Part shown: piece by piece, positions 1-12,784 of the stretch
Layout of the letters: the number at the start of each line of letters is the position of its first letter
Position numbering within the stretch: position 1 is the stretch's first letter
Assembly: GCA_030522415.1 (NCBI GenBank)
Contig: CM060115.1
Span: 13,231,315-13,295,314 of the forward strand
Length of the DNA: 64,000 nucleotides
Direction: 5' to 3'
DNA from: Channallabes apus
Taxonomy: Eukaryota; Chordata; Actinopteri; Siluriformes; Clariidae
Made by a program: the position numbers and the translations under genes
The notes under the pieces: generated by a model
Told to the model about the DNA's origin: nothing
What the model saw: only the letters and a program-made list of their open reading frames with translations
Database searches by the model: none

Positions 1-784
1 ATTTATTTATTTTTTTTAGCTTTAAATGTTACTGACAAGCCAATTAGATTAGTGTTGGTGTTGCATCATCGTAAACAGATGGGAAAAGTGTACAAATCCT
101 GTACTTGAGTAAATGTAGAGATTCTCTAGGGCAAAAATGACTCGGGTGAAAGTAAAAGTTCTCCATTTACATGATGAAACGTAAAAAAAAAAAAGTGTGA
201 CCTTAAAATATGCTTATGCACTGTATTTAAATACTGACATTAACTCACAGTAGGGTTTTTCCCAGTAAACTTTCTTGGAGGATGTAGTGGAATAAAATCA
301 AAGTATCCTTTAATAAATCTACTCAAGTAAAGTACAGATGAATAAAATATGGAAAGAAGTAAAACTTGGCTAACTTTCACCTCTGAAAGTAAATTATGCC
401 ATGACAGACTTATCTAAAACATTGTTAGTGTGGGTATTTTTATTTCTCTTTTTTTTTTTTTTTAAACATTAAAACAGTAAGTGAAATGGCTGAATGGAAG
501 CAACTGATAAGAGATATAAAACAGTGATTTTACAAATATCTGTTCTTATTTATTTAAAATTTTTTGAGGTTTTTTTTTTCAGTGTTTTTAACTCATCAGT
601 ACTTAATTTTTGCAGTTTCAATACAGTCTTTGTTTATCTTGTTAACTAAATTATTTATCAAGATTCATATCATACTTGCGTGATATATTTTCATCATAGC
701 ACTGAGTCCTGTTTTAAATCGCATTAGACACACCGTTCTCCATTTCAGTAGAAAAAAAATCTTGCCTTAGACCCAGCTTTAAGT
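1..784. other. AT-rich noncoding stretch, no gene seen
   Basis: AT-rich sequence with several homopolymer runs of A or T. I see no coding segment, no splice-bounded exon and no recognisable transposon ends. Confidence 0.5.
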
Positions 785-1590
785 GGCAGTGGTGGCTCAG
801 AGGGCTAAGGCACTTATGGCGCTTTTCCACTGCATAGTACGGCACGACACGGTTCAGTTCAGCTCACTTTTGGGGGGTTTTCCACTGGGAACAGTACCTG
901 GTACCTGGTCCTTTTTTTTAGTAGCACCTCAGCCGAGGTTCCAAGCGCGCCGAACCGTTACCAAAACGTGACGTGTAAACTCTGCTGGTCACTGATTGGC
1001 CGGAGAAAATCGTCATTACTGCGTCACTGAACTTGCGACACGAGACACAACAGAAGCGCTATATTTAGAAACAGCCAGAGAAGGATCGCACGCACCTTTT
1101 TGTATTAACCAAATACTTTCTTTGGCTGCCGTCAGCCTCTTTTGAAACAAACTCCTTCGTCTCGCTGTTAAAAACATCCACATGCCGAGAATGAAGAACA
1201 CCATGCCGTCGATATGCTCCATTGTTGTGTGTTTTGTTTGTGGCGCGTTTACGATGATGTCACGGCAGTAGAGGCGCCGCAACTAAAACGCCACGTGAGT
1301 AATCCCGCCCACTCTAAAGCGTTACTACACTGCAGTGGAAGCGCAAACCGAGCCGAACCGAAGTGAGCTGTACTGAACCGTGCTGTGCCGTACTATGCAG
1401 TGGAAAAGAGGCATTAGTTACTGATCGGAAGATCAGCGGTTCGATCCCCAGCTCCACCAGGTTGCCATTGTTGGGCCCTTGAGCGAGGCCCTTAACACTA
1501 TCTGCTCCAGGGGCGCTGCATCATGGCTGACCCTGCGCTCTGTCCCCAGTTACGCTGGGATATGCGAAGGAATTTCACCATATCACAGTG
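785..1590 (+). mobile_element. tRNA-derived SINE split by a nested DNA transposon
   Basis: The 5' part (785-816) carries an A-box-like motif, GTGGCTCAGAGGGCTAAGG. The 3' part (1414-about 1590) carries a B-box-like motif, GGTTCGATCCC, followed by the tail common to fish tRNA SINEs (a segment with GTTGGGCCCTTGAGC). The halves join exactly if 817-1413 is removed, so one SINE was cut by a later insertion. Related copies lie near 38.3, 41.4 and 53.7 kb. It is not a functional tRNA gene because the body does not close into a cloverleaf of tRNA length. Confidence 0.75.
817..1413. mobile_element. PIF/Harbinger-like nonautonomous element, 597 bp
   Basis: Both ends carry inverted copies of a terminal sequence that includes CTTTTCCACTGCATAGTACG, extending roughly 50 bp with few mismatches. 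The element is flanked by direct TTA triplets (814-816 and 1414-1416), the target-site size of PIF/Harbinger elements. An 88-codon minus-strand ORF (1016-1282) has a hydrophobic segment followed by an Arg-rich stretch; it may be a remnant of a transposase N-terminus, but I cannot confirm this. The element sits inside a SINE and is therefore younger than it. Confidence 0.72.
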
Positions 1591-1604
1591 ATGCATCACT
1601 ATAT

Positions 1605-1639
<35 letters not shown>

Positions 1640-1642
<3 letters not shown>

Positions 1643-2560
1643 TTACGGTGGCCCTGAAGTGCAAAACAAATTAACAAAGCTGAAAACAAAACAAAAATTC
1701 AAAAACCAATTTAACAAAATGGTAAACAAAATGACTAATTAAAAAATAAAACCCAAAACTATTTTTTTCTGGGGGGCTTTGTAGTTTTGTTTTTGTTAAT
1801 TTGTTTTCCGTTTTGTTCATTTGTGTTGCACGTCTCGGCCAGTCAGATACCAACCGGAAAAGGCAGGTATAGTTTGCGAATGAAATTCTTACCGCTGATT
1901 GGACGAGCCATCCGTCACTCAAGATATACAGGAAGTACTGCAGTAGCGGTAGATTCGTGTGTATGAATGTGCAAACATTATTGTGGTTTCAAATATGGCG
2001 TTCTTACGGTGGCCCTGAAGTCAGTTTTGTTAATTTGTTTTGCATTTCAAGGCCATCATAGTTTAAAGTGAAGCAGAACACACAAGAAACAAAGATGGAG
2101 AAACAAGTTCCTACTTCCTGTATATCTTGAGTGACAGATGTCTCGTCCAATCAGCGGTTTCAGCAATTTCATTCGCAGACTATACCTACCTCTTCCGGTT
2201 TGTATCTGACTGGCCGAGACGTGCAGTACAACAAAACCCAAAACAAAATAACAAATTAGTTTTGGGTTTTGTTATTTTGTTTTAGGTTTTGATATTTTGT
2301 TTTTGAATTAGTTATTTTGTTTTCCGTTTTGTTAATTTGGTTTAGAATTTTTTTGTTTTTGGTTTTATTTAGTTTTTTAAAAAATTTTTAGTTTTGTTAA
2401 TTTGTTTTGGCCCTGCGATGGATTGGCACCCTGTCCAGGGTGTACCCCGCCTAGTGCCCGAAGTCTCCTGGGATAGGCTCCAGGTCCCCCGCGACCCTGA
2501 ACACAGGATTAAGCGGTATAGAAGATGAATGAATGAATAATTTGTTTTGCATTTCACGGC
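1640..2560. repeat. Fold-back repeat block with long inverted arms
   Basis: A segment at about 1824-1940 reappears in inverted orientation at about 2104-2232. Both arms contain the equivalents of CTCGGCCAGTCAGATAC and GATTGGACGAG. A flank motif GGTGGCCCTGAAGT occurs at both 1649 and 2011, and low-complexity AAAACAAA/TTTGTTTT tracts lie at both sides. The region near 2410-2530 is a separate common fish repeat ending in GAATGAATGAAT; a second copy lies at 58.7-58.95 kb. This is probably a fold-back MITE joined to other repeats. Confidence 0.6.
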
Positions 2561-2639
2561 CTCCGTATGATATATCACTATATCAAGTATCACAATTTCA
2601 CTATATTACTGTGCTGTAATGTATATGTGACAAATAAAG

Positions 2640-3460
2640 ACGTAACAGATGGGAGGCGTGGCCTGTTCTCGGAAGCAGAGACATACCCCTGATGGTAAAA
2701 TCTGTTCTCAGTATTTGTGGAAATTTTCACCTGAGGAAAGACCGTGAAGTTTGAAGGTGTGTCCAAGCTTTTGACTGGGAGTGTGTATCATTTATTTTAT
2801 TCTCTCAAGTAATTTCAAATAAAATGATAAGCATCGTTACTAAAATAAGTGAAGCACCAAATTTACTAAAATGTAAAAAAAAACACCTTCCAGAAACATC
2901 CGGGTTTTGAAAAGTGAGTCCAAAACATGCAGTTCCTTGACTGTCCACTGGGGGCTGACTCCAAAAGTAAGTCAGTCTCCATAATCCCCATGTGACTACG
3001 TCGGTTGGTCTCCATAGCTAGATTTCCCATTAATGACAACTGTATGTCTGACAATTTTAACTTGAAACTTAAGCTGCATTGCGGGTGTCAATCCGCTAGC
3101 TGTCTGCTATGCATCACGTTAGCTAACCAGCTAACTGGAATCGTTGTAGTTAAACATGTAGGAAATGTAGGAAATTTGTATTTGGGACAACATGTAAGAT
3201 ATGACAGAGTTCAATCAGATGCAAAGTACCGTTATCATATAAATTAATGTTAGTCACCATAGCATTTTAGCTAAAATAAAAAAAAGGTAGCTAGCTTGTG
3301 GTAAATGAGGTAAATAGCCATGTGGTTGTGTGGAAACCCAACAGCCAGGCTCTGTTAGTTCCCCCGATTTGGGCATTTATGGTTAACTGTGGTTAAGGCG
3401 GAGTCAGTTCCTGCCAGACCGTCTAGACAAACAGTACAGAGAATTAGTTTTTTCCACACC
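2640..3460. other. Noncoding stretch with decayed repeats
   Basis: Around 2745-2790 there is a motif, GTGTGTCCAAGCTTTTGACTG, typical of the ends of fish Tc1-type MITEs. The segment 2870-3060 resembles a dispersed fish repeat that I cannot name with certainty. No gene is supported; the short ORFs have no recognisable domain. Confidence 0.35.
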
Positions 3461-3714
3461 ATATATAAATAAATTGACACAAAGTTTTTATACTTGTTCA
3501 AGCTTACATTTTCATTGTGAATTGAATTAAGAATTGTCCAACAAATAATGAAATACCTGGTAGGATAGTGTTGAAAAAAAGTGTAATATCAGAGCTGAGT
3601 TTAATATTGAAAGTAAGAGCATTTCTGTACACACAAGGTGTGAGAAATGACAGGATTGGGACTAAACAGCTGTGTCCATAAAAAAAAAAAAATAATAAAA
3701 ACATCTGTTGGTGA

Positions 3715-3992
3715 GAAAAGTCTTTGGTTTTCTACGGAGCATAAAGATTGGACCTGGGCAAAGCAATGGGCAAAGGTCATGTGACTCATCTGTAGAGTGC
3801 AGGGATGAAGCGATGCAGCCATCATGCATAGAGTCCACTGTACGAGCCTCTGGAGACAGTGTTACGATCTGGTGTTGCTTCAGTTGCTCAGGTCGAGACT
3901 CAGCAACGTTATGCGGGAATAAAATGACGTCAGCTGACGACCTGAATGTACTGATTGAGCAGGTTATCACATCTATGGAAACTGTTGGATGA
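3715..3992 (+). pseudogene. Tc1-type transposase relic (fragment 1 of 3)
   Basis: The translation of 3860-3990 contains the Tc1-transposase-like string GRDSATLCGNKMTSADDLN. The same ~120-bp block recurs at 43.5 kb and 61.76 kb. Upstream codons (about 3715-3780) also resemble a Tc1 transposase, but frames are broken. No terminal inverted repeats could be placed. This is a dead fragment. Confidence 0.6.
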
Positions 3993-4791
3993 AAATTAAT
4001 GCACCTCTGGCTGGTAGTCACTTTTTATACGATTATAGGAACAATACACAGTAAATATACGCCATGATCAACTATAAAGGCAATCGAACAATATTAGTGA
4101 GACGTTTTACTGTTTACTGAGTCTGTTTATTTTTTTTATCCAGGCATTATATATCATGTTTAACTGTGACTTTCTGCTAAATAAATCCTAAACTGCCCAG
4201 GATCTCGAGTAGATATTAACATCTCCTGTATGTCCACTAAATATTCACCCCGACTGCATATTTGTATTAGATGTAAATAAAAAAAAAAATAATTTATAAG
4301 ATTCTTTTTGCTTGGTTTACAGTGAAAAGCTCGAGACATTAAACTGACCTGAAACGAGTGTGTACTGATCTATCTAGTGCTGTACACTGAGCACAGTGGG
4401 ATCTGACAAAACCTCTAAACAGGAAAACCAAAACAACTGTCGTGCTACTGTTTTTGGAGCCATTTCTCAGAATGCAAAAAGTGTTTTTTTTTTTCCATGC
4501 TTAAAAAAATCCTTCCTAATTGAAATATTTCCTGTAGTGCACATGTTTCAAACCCTAATTATTTATTCATTACTGTACTTAGAATGGCTAGTTTTAATGC
4601 AATAAACTAGAAGTATATTTGACTTCATGAGGAACTGTTCCTCATAATTTTTTTTTAACTGGTTCTGGGTGCACATCTGGATACAAGAACAAAAGAAATT
4701 GTCCTCTTATGCAAAGATGTGTGCAAACATGTTTTGCGTTATCTTTTTGCACTACATGCCAACACAAATATGAAATCTTTGTTCAAGCGCA

Positions 4792-4830
<39 letters not shown>

Positions 4831-4980
4831 GGTTCACATCATAAATACTAACAATCTATCAATAAATCATAATTCTCCATGAGACAGTATTCATGAGCGC
4901 TGACGAGTGAAGTTAAACTCTCACTTTCTACACGAATGACAAAAAACATCAAAGAAAACATCAAAGAAAAGCTTCAATAT
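3993..4980. other. Intergenic AT-rich DNA with a GT microsatellite
   Basis: No gene seen. A (GT)n run occupies about 4794-4829. This stretch lies beyond the probable 3' end of the acyl-CoA synthetase gene. Confidence 0.4.
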
Positions 4981-4988
4981 GCAAAATT

Positions 4989-7153
4989 TTTATTTCTTCG
5001 TTCTGTACACAATTATCTCACACTGCTGAACAACACATGCCCAATTATCAGGAGCAGGAGCCGATAATTATATGTCATGAGAGCGGCTGTTTAATTTACT
5101 CAACATGACAAAAAAGAAGAAAAAAAAAAAAAAAACACGCGAGAAATCAAACAAGAAGTATTTACAATATTTAACAAATTCACAGCAATCTGTTAGATAT
5201 TATATTATAATATAACAATAATATTAACACAAATCAGACCTGCTTATGAACATTTTCACATTCCAACAATGAACATGGCTGAAATGAAAAAAATAAAATA
5301 AAATAAAACATTCATGGCTTAACCGTGTAACTTCTTGCCTTTACATCTGCAGCTGGAAAAAAAATAAATCAGGCGACAAATAGTGCAAAACAAAACAAAC
5401 AAACAAAAATAAATCATCAGCCGACCTGAAAATCCCTGCTGCTGGTTTCACTGGCATGAACCAGAAGGCTTTTCGTTCTCTACGCTGCGCTCGACGCCTT
5501 CACGTTCACTAGAACCTCATCACCGTCTCCAAACAGGGAGGAAGCAGAACGACAAATCATTAGGATTAAAGAAACGATGGTTTGGGTTCTCGGTGTTAAA
5601 AACATCCTGTTTTGATTTACTCGTCACGACGAGCTTGAAGGAGGAGGATGACACGTTCCTCGTGGGTTCTTTGGTTCGTTCCTGCTTCCCTTTTTTTTTT
5701 TTTTTTTTTCTACAGGTGTTCTTCTACAAGGAACAGAATTCCAGAAATTCAACAAATTCAGAATGTTTCTAAAGAGAACCCATACAACCCTGCAGAACCC
5801 TAATCCTACACTAAAACTGTTCCCTCCCTCAACGGTTCATACAAGGTTCTTTGGATCGCTACTGATTTCAGTTTTCTAACAGTTTCCTACTTGGAACTTT
5901 TCTTCCAAAGTTTCTCTCCTTTCTGAAAATATGGTCTGAATTCGGTTCTACTTGAAACTATTCTAAAACTCGTTTCAAGCAGAACCCATCCATTTTCTGT
6001 AGAACTTTAATTTATTTTATTATTGAAGGTTCTGGATAGAACCCATCCAAACTAACGCCTTCCTTTCAGAAAGCTTCTTCGAGGTTTCTTTGTATGGCTA
6101 ATGGTTCTAGCTTTCCACTTGGAGAGAGAGTACATTTGGAGATTCCAACAGTTTTCCCTTTCAAAGTCAGAGTTGAAGCCTACACTAGACGGTTCCTTCA
6201 AAGGGTTCTTAGGATTGGTCACGGTTCTAGCTTCCCCAAAAAAGGTATTATCCAAAGTTTAACCCAAAGCAATTCTACAGAACCCTACACCAAGTGCCTC
6301 CCCCCCCCCCATTTTTGGTTTTAATATACAACACAAAAGGTTCCCATTTTGTAGTGTGGGTTTGGTTCATCTTGGAACTTTTCTCAAAGTCCATACATCA
6401 TCATCATCATCTACAGAACGCTTAACCAAAGTTTCCACAAGGGTTCTTTGGATTTGTCACAGTTTTATCTTCCCAAATGAGTCTTTGGAACCTTTTGGAG
6501 GTACATTGGTGTAAGGATTTATAGAAATGTCCTAGGTTCTCCAACAAGTGCAAACTGAAACCCTTTAAGGGTGCTAGATCAAAGATGGGAATGTCTTTAA
6601 GAACCTCAGCTTCTCAGGTCTGGTTTTTCTTTAAATCTAGAACGCTGAATGATTCCATAATCCGGGGCAACGAGAGCTCGCAAACTTTTACAAACTCTTT
6701 TCGTCGCCCCTTCAATTCTCATGCTTTGGCACGAACACAGAAAACATAAATAAGCAATTTATAAATAGATCCATCGAGTAAACACGAGCAGCTCTTATTC
6801 CTGAACGTTCCTGATTTATTGGCACTAAGACTACGGTTCCTACCGAACTTCATCACAAGGCGGAAATAAATAAAGAGCCGACACTACGCTCGAGCAGAAC
6901 TTCATGAAGCTGCTTGTCGCGAAAAAGTCTCTCGGGTTTTTCATCACGGAGCTTGAAAATGTAAACAATAGCAAAAAGCACAATGGAAAAAGTAAACAAA
7001 ATTACAAACATAGCAGACAATTAGCTGGAAAAAACATCACGTGGTGAAAGTCTATCCATCCCACAACACCCCCCCCCCCCCCTCCCCGTGCACACGCACA
7101 CACACCCATACACACAGTCGTTTACATGACAAGTGACAGATACAGATAAAAGG

Positions 7154-7201
<48 letters not shown>

Positions 7202-7213
7202 TGCCCTTGGATC
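4989..7213 (-). other. Probable 3' UTR of the acyl-CoA synthetase gene
   Basis: The block directly follows the stop codon at 7214-7216 and contains no other exon. On the minus strand an AATAAA signal lies at 4994-4989, a plausible polyadenylation signal. Inside are several degenerate copies of a roughly 40-bp unit built on GGTTCTTTGGAT and GGTTCTAGCTT (near 5843, 6082, 6200 and 6440), plus a (GT)n run just past the stop codon (7158-7199). The extent is an inference; a shorter UTR is possible. Confidence 0.4.
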
Positions 7214-7332
7214 TTATTTAGGAGGCAGTGGGTTCTCAGGGTTACTCGGGGTCACGGCATCTTTGTAGAAGTTCTCGATTTGCTCTTTGTACATCTTCAT
7301 CACCACCGGCCTCTTCAGCTTCATTGTGGGAC
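7214..7332 (-). CDS. acsbg2: acsbg2 terminal coding exon 15
   Basis: Acceptor CTCTCAG. Encodes [20 protein letters not shown], a short Pro-rich tail (NPENPLPPK) and a TAA. The lysine of GPTMKLKR is the expected catalytic residue for thioester or adenylate chemistry in this superfamily. Confidence 0.92.
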
Positions 7333-9979
7333 CTGAGAGTGAGACAGCCAGAGAGTGAGACAGCCAGAGAGTGAGACAGCCAGAGAGTGAGACAGAAAGA
7401 GGGAAGACATTCTTAATTAGACCATGCTTCATGATTCATATTTATTTTTCTGCAACCATCACTGAAAAGAAATAAGTTTATCTTTTCAGTGGTGAAATGC
7501 TGCCACCTGGTGGACTGCCTAGGAAGTGCAAAAAAATCTATTAAATTAATTCCTATAAATTAAAGAGCTAAAAACATAAATGATAATAATAAGATATAAC
7601 ATGTAAATCTGGTTCAAAGCTCAGGTTACTGTCCGTGCTGTTAATGTAGCTTCTTCCCACCTCTCCTAAACATGCCTGTACCTGGATATATTACTCTAGG
7701 TATGTGTTACATGTTATACTGCAATAACATATCGAATACAGGAACCGTCTCACTGGATCACTTCATCTGGTCATGTATGAGTTTATTTACATTTTTATAC
7801 AATGTTTAATTTTTTAAAAGCATGGGGAAGAAAAGTAGAAGAACATCACTGAGTGCCAAGAGCAGCAGCTTGAATAGGAAAGGGAATAGTGTTCACACAC
7901 ACACACACAGAGACACTGACCGAGCTCTCCTCCGGAGATGGAGAAGTCCTTATCGAGCATGTGGAACTTCTGGATGCGCTGGGCGTTTGACGTAGCCCTC
8001 TCGTTCACTCTGTTAATCCCGTCCTGGATGGCGGAGTGGACGAGACGGTCACGTCCCCCGCAGATCTCCGACACACGCGTGGACGAGCTGCCCAACTTCC
8101 TGCACCACTCCACAGCCTCGGGGGTGAGTTCGTCCTCCGGGGCGCCTGTCTCAGCGTTTACCTGGCTCTGAGAACGAGAGAGAGAGAGAGAAAGACAGGG
8201 ACACGAGGGAAAGAAAAAAAAAAGAGACAGACAAAGTTTAGACATGATTGCCTTAATGACAACAAACCTTACAACAAATTAATATTAATATTTAATATAT
8301 CTATTTTAGGGCATCAAAACTTTCATTCTCCCTTTAATGTAGTGTGTGTGTTTATGTAGTCGAAATCTTTTAAACTGCAAAGTCTACAGGATGACCTGAA
8401 CCCAAAGATGTGTTAGATTAAAAAAAAAAGTATTAATTATTTTCTTAAGGTTTAATAAGTCTTAGGACAAAGACAAATGTCTAATTTAGTAAATTATCTT
8501 AGGTAAACTGAGATGAAGTGAAGGCATTCTCAGTCTTTATGAGGAAACTGCAGTTCATAAAATCCACCAGCAGGTGGAGACACATCACAGACACTACGTA
8601 GAATTTAAAAATAAACGTATATTTTTTTTTAAAAATTACTTACTTTTCGGTTTAATAAAATCACTCTGTAGGACAAATTTCAATCTCTAGTACAAAGATC
8701 TAATTTAATAGATCATATGAAATGAGCTGAAATGAGGAAATGAAGGCATTCTCAGCCTTTAAAAAAAATGAAAGTGCAGTTGCTGAAATCCACCAGCAGG
8801 TGGAGACAGAAATCACAGGCGCTGTAAAGTTCATCCTAACAGCAGCTTCTCTCATATCGACTGCAGGGAATTTAATGGCCGCCACTAATGGCTGTAATGA
8901 CCGTCCATAAAGATGAGATAAGTGCACAGTATTACAGTTCTCATTAGGTTTATTGGAGCGCCATAAAGCTTAGGGGTAAACAGGAGTTTGAAAAATCGAG
9001 TGAGGTCATCGAGAACCTGGACGACTTAAACCGGACACTTTCAGATCAGACACACACAGAGAGGACGTGCGAGGAAATCAATGAAAATTAATCAACTTCC
9101 TTTTCATGAAACATATTCACATTGAGAACCGTGACACAGATGTGACCAGGCGCCCTGGTGTAGAAGGGAAACGTCGCACAAACGTACGTCGTTGGTTCGC
9201 TGTCCTTCTTGCATAACCACCACCTTCTGGTCTTAATCTCGCTCATCTTCCTCTTAGGTTAAATCCTCTTTTTCCAGCTTCCTAAAGTACCTTTCATCTT
9301 TCCAAAGGACAGAGCTGACAAAACAAATGTCTTCTTCCTCTTCTTCGTGTCATTTCTTTTTGATGTTACTGTTTAATGTTCGTATTTATGTAGTTTTGTT
9401 TCATTGTGAAGCACCTGGGTCAAACTGACGGTTGTTGTTTTTGTGCTGGATCAATAATTTTGAAGTTGAAGTTCTTCATCATTGTTTGAGTCGGTGGGAA
9501 TCCAACCTGCTGCTTTCAACCTCCTTTAAAGTTGAAAGATCACAGACTAACGTTCCCATCAGCTGTAGGTCTTCCCCGTCTCTTAAAGACCATTACTTTG
9601 TCTAGCCTTCCTTAAAAAAATGTTAAATGCTTCCTTTCCTGATCTTGTCTGGTTTTGTTCTCGAACTCTCCGTCTGCTTTTATCGAGCACGTCCACACAC
9701 ACTCGTCTTCTTGTCTTCGGTTAGAATCCTGCAGGTTGCAGCGCCGCCGCCGCCGCCGCCTTTAGATCTCGCGCTCACTCAACTTCCTCGTCCTTTACAG
9801 CCGACTTGACGTCTTCTTGTTTTTGCGGCGGTTAGCGTCCAGCTAGTCACATTACCGCCACTTAAGTAAACTTCTCTCAACCTCGGTTTCCTGTTTCGTT
9901 CGTTCGCTCATCGTGCTGCTAAAATGCTCCGTTACAGGAACCAACTCGGGTCTTAGTAATAATGACAGCCTGGCCCTGA

Positions 9980-10018
<39 letters not shown>

Positions 10019-12292
10019 CTTGATGGTGAGAAGCATGGACAGGAACTTGCGCTTGTCTCCGATCAGCATGGCGTTGCTGATGATGGGCGCGGCCTCCTTC
10101 ACCGCGTCCTCGATGGGCACAGGCGGGATGTTCTCTCCTCCAGCAGTGATAATCAGCTCTGTTTTATACACACACACACACACACACACATATTTATAAA
10201 TGTGAATCATGTTAGTAATGTATATCTGTAAATAGAGGACCGGTTTTATATTTACTGTTATAATACCTTGTTTGATGTGTGAGTGTGTGTGTGTGTGTGT
10301 GTGTGCAGGCTACCTTTGATGCGTCCTGTAATGTAGAGAAAGTTGTCCTTGTCGTGTTTGCCCAGGTCTCCCGAGTGCAGCCAGCCGTCCTCGTCCAGCG
10401 CCTCCTCCGTCTTGTCGGGCGTGTTCAGGTAGCCCATGAAGACGTGGCGGCCCCAGAAGCAGATCTCGCCGTTTTCTTCCGAGTCGGGGTTGAAGATCTT
10501 CGTCTGGCAACCCGCGATCACTTTACCACAGCTGGTGGGAAAAAGTGAAGTCCGGATTAGCAAGCAGTGGTAAATCACAAGTGTGTATCGAGACGTTCTC
10601 GTTTTTATAGTAACAACTCATTCCACTTCGATTTTTTTTAGTCTGTAATTAATATTGATGGAAGGAGTCTCCAGTTTCAGTTCAAGAGCGGTTAAATAAA
10701 GACACTGATGATCATTTTTAGTTTGTTTGCACATTGCATATAGTTATACATAAAGAGAGAAAAGGATGGCCTGATATTCATTTAGAGAAAAAAAAATAAT
10801 AACAATAATAATATTTGGACCTGGATAAAACGCTTAAGATGAACAGTGGAATGTGGGAATGCGTGTGTGTGTGTGTGTGTGTGTGTGTACCTGGTGAGTC
10901 TGAGGGCCTCGGCCTTGGACATGCTGTGTGGTCCGGTGCTCTCGCTCATGCCGTACAGCTCGTACAGCGGGATGTCCAGGCTGAAGAAGAACTCCAGCGT
11001 GTCCTTGGTGATGGGCGCGGCTCCCGTGAAGCAGAGCGTACAGCGGTCCAACCCCAGCGCCTTCCTGACTTTCCTGAACACTAAACGCTTCGCCAGGCGA
11101 TAGTTCAGCGGCGTGTGGGTCATCACACCGTTCCTGAAACAGAGCAGGACAAAAACTCTTCAAGGTCATGTGCTTCATCTTAGAGTCCAAATACAAACAA
11201 TAATAATAACGATGATCGCCACGCACCAGAAAGACACTCGCATTTAAAGGGTAAAACTGTCATAATAATGTATCACGGGCGCTACTAACGACTTTAACGG
11301 TGGGCGTCGTCGTCACCAGTTTTAATATAACTACGGAAATTATGAGCCACTTTCCGTCATAAGTTTAAGGCGTCACCACAGCTGAACCGTCTGTTCAGCA
11401 ATTTTGCTTCCTCCATGTCTCAAGATCATACTGACCCGGTTTGGTGGCGATCGTACGTATAAACCCCATAGGAGGAGTAAATCAAATGACATCGGGTGCA
11501 TTTTGGAACAACAATACGGCACTTAGCTGCTCCGTCATAGTGCTTGGGCCCTCAATAACAAACATCAAATCTACAAGTGTGACTCCCATTTGTGTGTGTA
11601 GGTGTGTGTATATACACTATATTTTATACATACTGCTCCATCCTGCTCATGTTGGTCTTCAGACCCACGTCCTTGGCCCAGGACGCCACTTTCCGGCGCA
11701 CGGTGGACGACTTGGCTCCAACTGCCTTCATGCTCTCCTGCATTTTCTCCCAGACGCGGGGAACTCCCAGGAACGCTGTGGGACGCACCTCGCGCAGGGT
11801 GTTCACCAACGAGCCCTGAGACAGCGACAGGATCGCGACACACACGTCAGACGACATAGCCGACATAACACAAGACCTCCCGGATGTGTGCGGTTGTTGT
11901 TCTGATATATGTGTGTGTGTGTGTGTGAGCATTAACAAAAGCACTTGATCTGCATCTGCACTTTTTTTTTTTCTTTTATAAATAAGCACTCTTAACGAAG
12001 TGACTCATGCACACACACACACACACACACACCTTGAGGGCGTCAGGCTGGGCGAAGTACACGGCCCCTCCGACCCTCATGGGTATCCAGATGTCGATCA
12101 TCTGGGCGGCGATGTGGCTGAGGGGCAGGTAGCTCACCACCACCTGCTGAGTCTCTTCTGTTAGGTTGAGGGTACGAGCTGTGGCAAACGCCGTCCATGT
12201 TAACTGGAACGAGAGCAAAAGTTTTGGCACCCTGCACTGAAACCACCACTTTGGACGGATATTACAGTAATATAGTGCTAATTAAAATAGAA

Positions 12293-12341
<49 letters not shown>

Positions 12342-12578
12342 ATGAGTCAGCTCACGTTATCATGGCTCAGCATGACCCCTTTCGGCTGCCCGGTAGTTCC
12401 TGAGGTGTAGATCAGCGTGCAGCACTGATTGGGTTTCTGGGACGCGATGATGTCATCGAGTGGTGCGTCCGGCTCGTTGCGGCCCAGTTCCATAAACTCC
12501 TCCCACTTGAAAAAGCACATGATCAATTTTTTTTTTTTTTTTTTAAAGTGCTGTTTGGATAACACATCTTAAAAGTGA

Positions 12579-12618
<40 letters not shown>

Positions 12619-12726
12619 TAAAGGTAATTAAATTGTTCGTACTGTGTAAAGATTCGGTTTCTTCTCCTTCAGGGCGCCTTTGTACTGGATGATGGCTTTC
12701 AGGTGAGGCAGCTGGTCTTGGACCTG

Positions 12727-12784
<58 letters not shown>

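Noticed and set aside
785..1460. Possible tRNA gene
   Set aside because: A and B boxes belong to a SINE interrupted by a transposon; even the joined form lacks a proper cloverleaf and is followed by a SINE tail.
9983..11103. Plus-strand ORFs opposite acsbg2 exons
   Set aside because: They are shadows of minus-strand exons extended through GT repeats (poly Cys-Val).
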